From NCBI RefSeq assembly GCF_000179775.1, contig NZ_AEEB01000017.1:585522-649521 (forward strand): DNA of 64,000 nucleotides, read 5' to 3'. A program made the position numbers and the translations under genes. Each line of letters starts with the position of its first letter. Within the stretch, counting starts at the first letter, position 1. Source of the stretch: Ahrensia sp. R2A130. Lineage in GTDB: Bacteria; Pseudomonadota; Alphaproteobacteria; Rhizobiales; Rhizobiaceae. This document shows, piece by piece, positions 61,707 to 64,000 of this stretch. The notes below the pieces were generated by a model that was not told the DNA's origin, made no database searches, and saw nothing but the letters and a program-made list of their open reading frames with translations.

Positions 61707-62489
61707 ATGTCGTCGGTTTGCGCCATGTCAGGTGAGGCGTCACACCAACAACTGGCGGATTGGGTAAGAGAATCGAGTTCGACCGTGCTTTTCACTGGCG
61801 CAGGTATCTCCACCGAGTCCGGGATCGACGATTTCCGCAGCCCCGGTGGTGTGTGGACCAAAATGAAACCGATCCAGTTCGATGTGTTCGTTTCCGATGA
61901 AGATGCGCGATTGGAGGATTGGCGACGGCGCTTCCACTTCCAGGCGCAGTTCGATGCAGCACCACTCAATGATGGCCACCACGCCTGCGCTGCGATTCTC
62001 GACTCACCGGGCGGGGAGGCGTTGGTCACCCAGAACATTGATGGCTTGCACCAGCGCGCAGGCGTTGCCGATACCGATATCGTGGAAATCCATGGCAACG
62101 GTACGAGAGGCGAATGCCTGGATTGCTCAGCACCCATGTCGCTTGCCAATGCCAAAGCTCATATCGACACAACAGGTCTGTCTCCGCGCTGTGCCCGTTG
62201 TGGAGGCCTCGTAAAAGCGGCCGTTATTTCATTCGGTCAGCCAATGCCCACAGATAAAGTGACCCGGGCTGCAAAGCTGGCTCAGCACTGCGAATTGTTC
62301 ATCGTGCTGGGGTCTTCGTTGGTGGTGCAGCCAGCTGCGAGAATCCCGCAAATCGCAGCAACGTCCGGCGCTCGGCTCGTCATCGTCAACCGGGAGCCTA
62401 CACCTCTGGACGCACTGGCTGACCTCATCATTCGCGACTCCATAGGTGTTGCAATGAAGCCGGTTTTGCATGCTCTCGGCAGACGTTAA
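61707..62489 (+). CDS. cobB: sirtuin-type NAD-dependent protein deacylase
   Basis: A Sir2-family enzyme of about 260 residues: [27 protein letters not shown], catalytic His in EIHGNG, and two Cys pairs (CLDC, CARC) for zinc. It removes acyl groups from lysines using NAD. An ATG at 61725 is an alternative start. Confidence 0.93.
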   Translation: MSSVCAMSGEASHQQLADWVRESSSTVLFTGAGISTESGIDDFRSPGGVWTKMKPIQFDVFVSDEDARLEDWRRRFHFQAQFDAAPLNDGHHACAAILDSPGGEALVTQNIDGLHQRAGVADTDIVEIHGNGTRGECLDCSAPMSLANAKAHIDTTGLSPRCARCGGLVKAAVISFGQPMPTDKVTRAAKLAQHCELFIVLGSSLVVQPAARIPQIAATSGARLVIVNREPTPLDALADLIIRDSIGVAMKPVLHALGRR

Positions 62490-62680
62490 GACTTTTTTTG
62501 CTTTCGACTCTTGCCGAGATTCCGCCCTCTCGTGCTACATTGAAAACGAATCAAGGCGGCATCCAAGTATTCGATTAGGCTCCTGTTCAACCTGTTCTGG
62601 TCCACGGCGACCATCGGTATCGCTTTGCTTTAGCGTACTCGCTGGTGTTGTTCGTTTGTGAGTATTTTGGAGTGTAGTCG

Positions 62681-63331
62681 ATGAGTGCGAGCGATGGTCG
62701 CAATGGTGATGGCCCCGGTATGATAGGCGGTCAGATTCCCATTTCCTTGGGCGAAGGCGCATCGGACAACACATCCGAGCACACTCTGATCTCTCCAGCT
62801 GATGGCATTTCACCCGACGTTTTTGTTGTAGCAGGTGCAATCAAGTGGTTCGACGTTTCCAAAGGGTTCGGCTTTGTCGTTCCCGATGACGACATGCCCG
62901 ATGTCCTGCTGCACGTTTCGTGCCTGCGCGATGATGGCTTTCAAACCGCTCACGAAGGTGCTCGCATCGTTTGTGAGGTTGTTCGCAAAGCCCGCGGCCT
63001 TCAGGCGTTTCGTGTGCTGTCGATGGACAATTCCACCGCCATTCACCCGTCCCAGCTTCCGCCCGCCCGCACTCATGTCGATGTAGAGCCCACCAGCGAC
63101 ATCGTTCGCACCGAAGTGAAATGGTTTAACCGCACCAAAGGCTTCGGCTTTCTGACGCAGGGTGAGGGCACCGAAGACATCTTCATTCACATGGAAACCC
63201 TGCGGCGCTTTGGATTGACCGAACTGCGCCCCGGTCAGCACGTCATGGTGCGTTACGGCCATGGTGATAAGGGTCTGATGGCCGCCGAAGTGCATCCTGT
63301 TGCAGGCGGCAGCCTGCCGATGAGCCACTAG
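62681..63331 (+). CDS. double cold-shock-domain protein
   Basis: The 216-residue protein has two cold-shock domains with RNP1-type motifs ([10 protein letters not shown] near residue 61 and [10 protein letters not shown] near 153). CSD1 spans about 50-116 and CSD2 about 142-205. The first 45 residues are low complexity. Such double-CSD proteins bind single-stranded nucleic acid. A 190-base leader precedes it. Confidence 0.92.
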   Translation: MSASDGRNGDGPGMIGGQIPISLGEGASDNTSEHTLISPADGISPDVFVVAGAIKWFDVSKGFGFVVPDDDMPDVLLHVSCLRDDGFQTAHEGARIVCEVVRKARGLQAFRVLSMDNSTAIHPSQLPPARTHVDVEPTSDIVRTEVKWFNRTKGFGFLTQGEGTEDIFIHMETLRRFGLTELRPGQHVMVRYGHGDKGLMAAEVHPVAGGSLPMSH

Positions 63332-63421
63332 CCTGATCTTTTCGGCTGACCGCAACCCGCTCCGTTTTGTGATCGGCTTGCTATCTTGACGGGTAAGGCT
63401 TTTCGGCTCGATGGTTCTGCC

Positions 63422-63874
63422 ATGCGCGCATTCCTACTCTTCTTCATATTTGCATTTACGTTTGCCAGTGCCAACGCGACAGAGAACCTGCCTTACGAGG
63501 CCGAGCCTCTCACCATCGCCGTTGATGGGCAGGTGCTGCAGTGGCGGATCGAACTTGCCGACGAGCAACCGGAGCGCAGCAAGGGGCTGATGTTCCGCCA
63601 ATCTATGGCACCCAAGACAGGTATGCTGTTTCGCTTTGATGCCGCCCGGCCGGTGATGATGTGGATGAAGAACACCTTCATCCCTCTCGATATGCTTTTT
63701 GCTGATGATGGCGGCAGCATCACCCATATTCGCCGTCAAGCCGAACCGGAATCGCTCGACATCATCAGTTCGCGTGGTCCTGTCCGTTACGTGTTCGAAA
63801 TCAATGGCGGTGAGGCGGAACGGCTTGGACTGCAGATCGGTCAGCGTCTGGTTCACCCAGCAATTTCACCCTGA
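63422..63874 (+). CDS. DUF192 secreted protein
   Basis: The 150-residue product has a signal peptide (about 1-20, ending ANA) and the DUF192 pattern: ERSKGLMFRQSMAPKTGMLF, MWMKNTFIPLDMLF and the closing VFEINGGEAERLGLQIGQRL. Function is not established. ATG 63422 gives a clean signal peptide; 63386 would add twelve residues. Confidence 0.92.
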   Translation: MRAFLLFFIFAFTFASANATENLPYEAEPLTIAVDGQVLQWRIELADEQPERSKGLMFRQSMAPKTGMLFRFDAARPVMMWMKNTFIPLDMLFADDGGSITHIRRQAEPESLDIISSRGPVRYVFEINGGEAERLGLQIGQRLVHPAISP

Positions 63875-63973
63875 TTGCTGCTGGGGTGGTTGATCGTGAA
63901 AATATTGCTCGGAAACGGCTTGCATGCACCTCGCGACCGGCCTAATCACTCCGCAGCCCTTTAGAGGGCCGGT

Positions 63974-64000
63974 CGGGGTGTGGCGCAGCCTGGTAGCGCA
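63974..64000 (+). tRNA. tRNA-Pro, 5' part
   Basis: CGGGGTGTGGCGCAGCCTGG and the following TAGCGCA match the acceptor and D-arm of bacterial tRNA-Pro. The gene runs off the window end, so the anticodon is not visible. Confidence 0.85.

Overview
This 64 kb window comes from an alphaproteobacterium with a purple-bacterial photosynthesis gene cluster. An oxygen-dependent cyclase gene (acsF), a ppsR/aerR regulatory pair and the absence of bchE and pucBA from the window suggest an aerobic anoxygenic phototroph. The genus and order cannot be fixed from the sequence alone.

Region 1 (1-32.2 kb) is the photosynthesis cluster. A forward bchC'-bchX-bchY-bchZ-pufQ-pufB-pufA-pufL-pufM operon makes chlorophyllide reductase, light-harvesting complex 1 and the reaction-centre core. 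It ends in a very strong hairpin, with neither pufC nor pufX. Two forward genes follow, an SCP2-like lipid-binding protein and a membrane methyltransferase. A long reverse block then runs bchF-N-B-H-L-M-lhaA-puhA-puhB-puhC-bciE-acsF-puhE-hemA-idi, with several stop/start overlaps. It supplies aminolevulinate, Mg-chelatase H, the Mg-protoporphyrin methyltransferase and cyclase, dark protochlorophyllide reductase, 3-vinyl hydratase, and the H subunit with its assembly factors. The divergent aerR and ppsR genes encode a B12-binding antirepressor and the redox repressor. bchG, a PucC-like transporter, bchP, a small membrane gene and a cytochrome c2 gene follow. Four PpsR-type boxes (three exact TGT-N12-ACA, one with a single mismatch) lie in front of bchF/aerR and bchG. 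bchI, bchD, bchO and the crt genes are not in the window.

Region 2 (32.2-43.5 kb) is general metabolism and stress. It holds two tandem Lin0512-family genes and a TetR regulator divergent from a pspA-yiaA-type membrane-stress pair, with three near-identical operators between them. An L-idonate dehydrogenase-like enzyme, a propionyl-CoA carboxylase beta chain, a methyltransferase, a VWA (DUF1194) protein, a cytochrome P450, a sterol-desaturase-family enzyme, a YghU-type GST and a small unknown gene follow.

Region 3 (43.5-59.7 kb) is a Wzx/Wzy-type exopolysaccharide locus. A tight reverse operon (UDP-glucuronate epimerase-like, GT4, polymerase, flippase, GT4, initiating sugar transferase, PLP aminotransferase, CapD/WbpM dehydratase) ends in an overlapping gene for a 940-residue protein with N-terminal RTX repeats and an internal 259-residue duplication. 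A vanZ-like gene and divergent Wza-like and Wzc-like genes complete it.

Region 4 (59.8-64 kb) holds tRNA-Glu, a DUF882 (M15-like) lipoprotein, glyoxalase I, a sirtuin, a double cold-shock-domain protein, a DUF192 protein and the 5' part of a tRNA-Pro gene. I saw no insertion sequence, prophage or CRISPR array.
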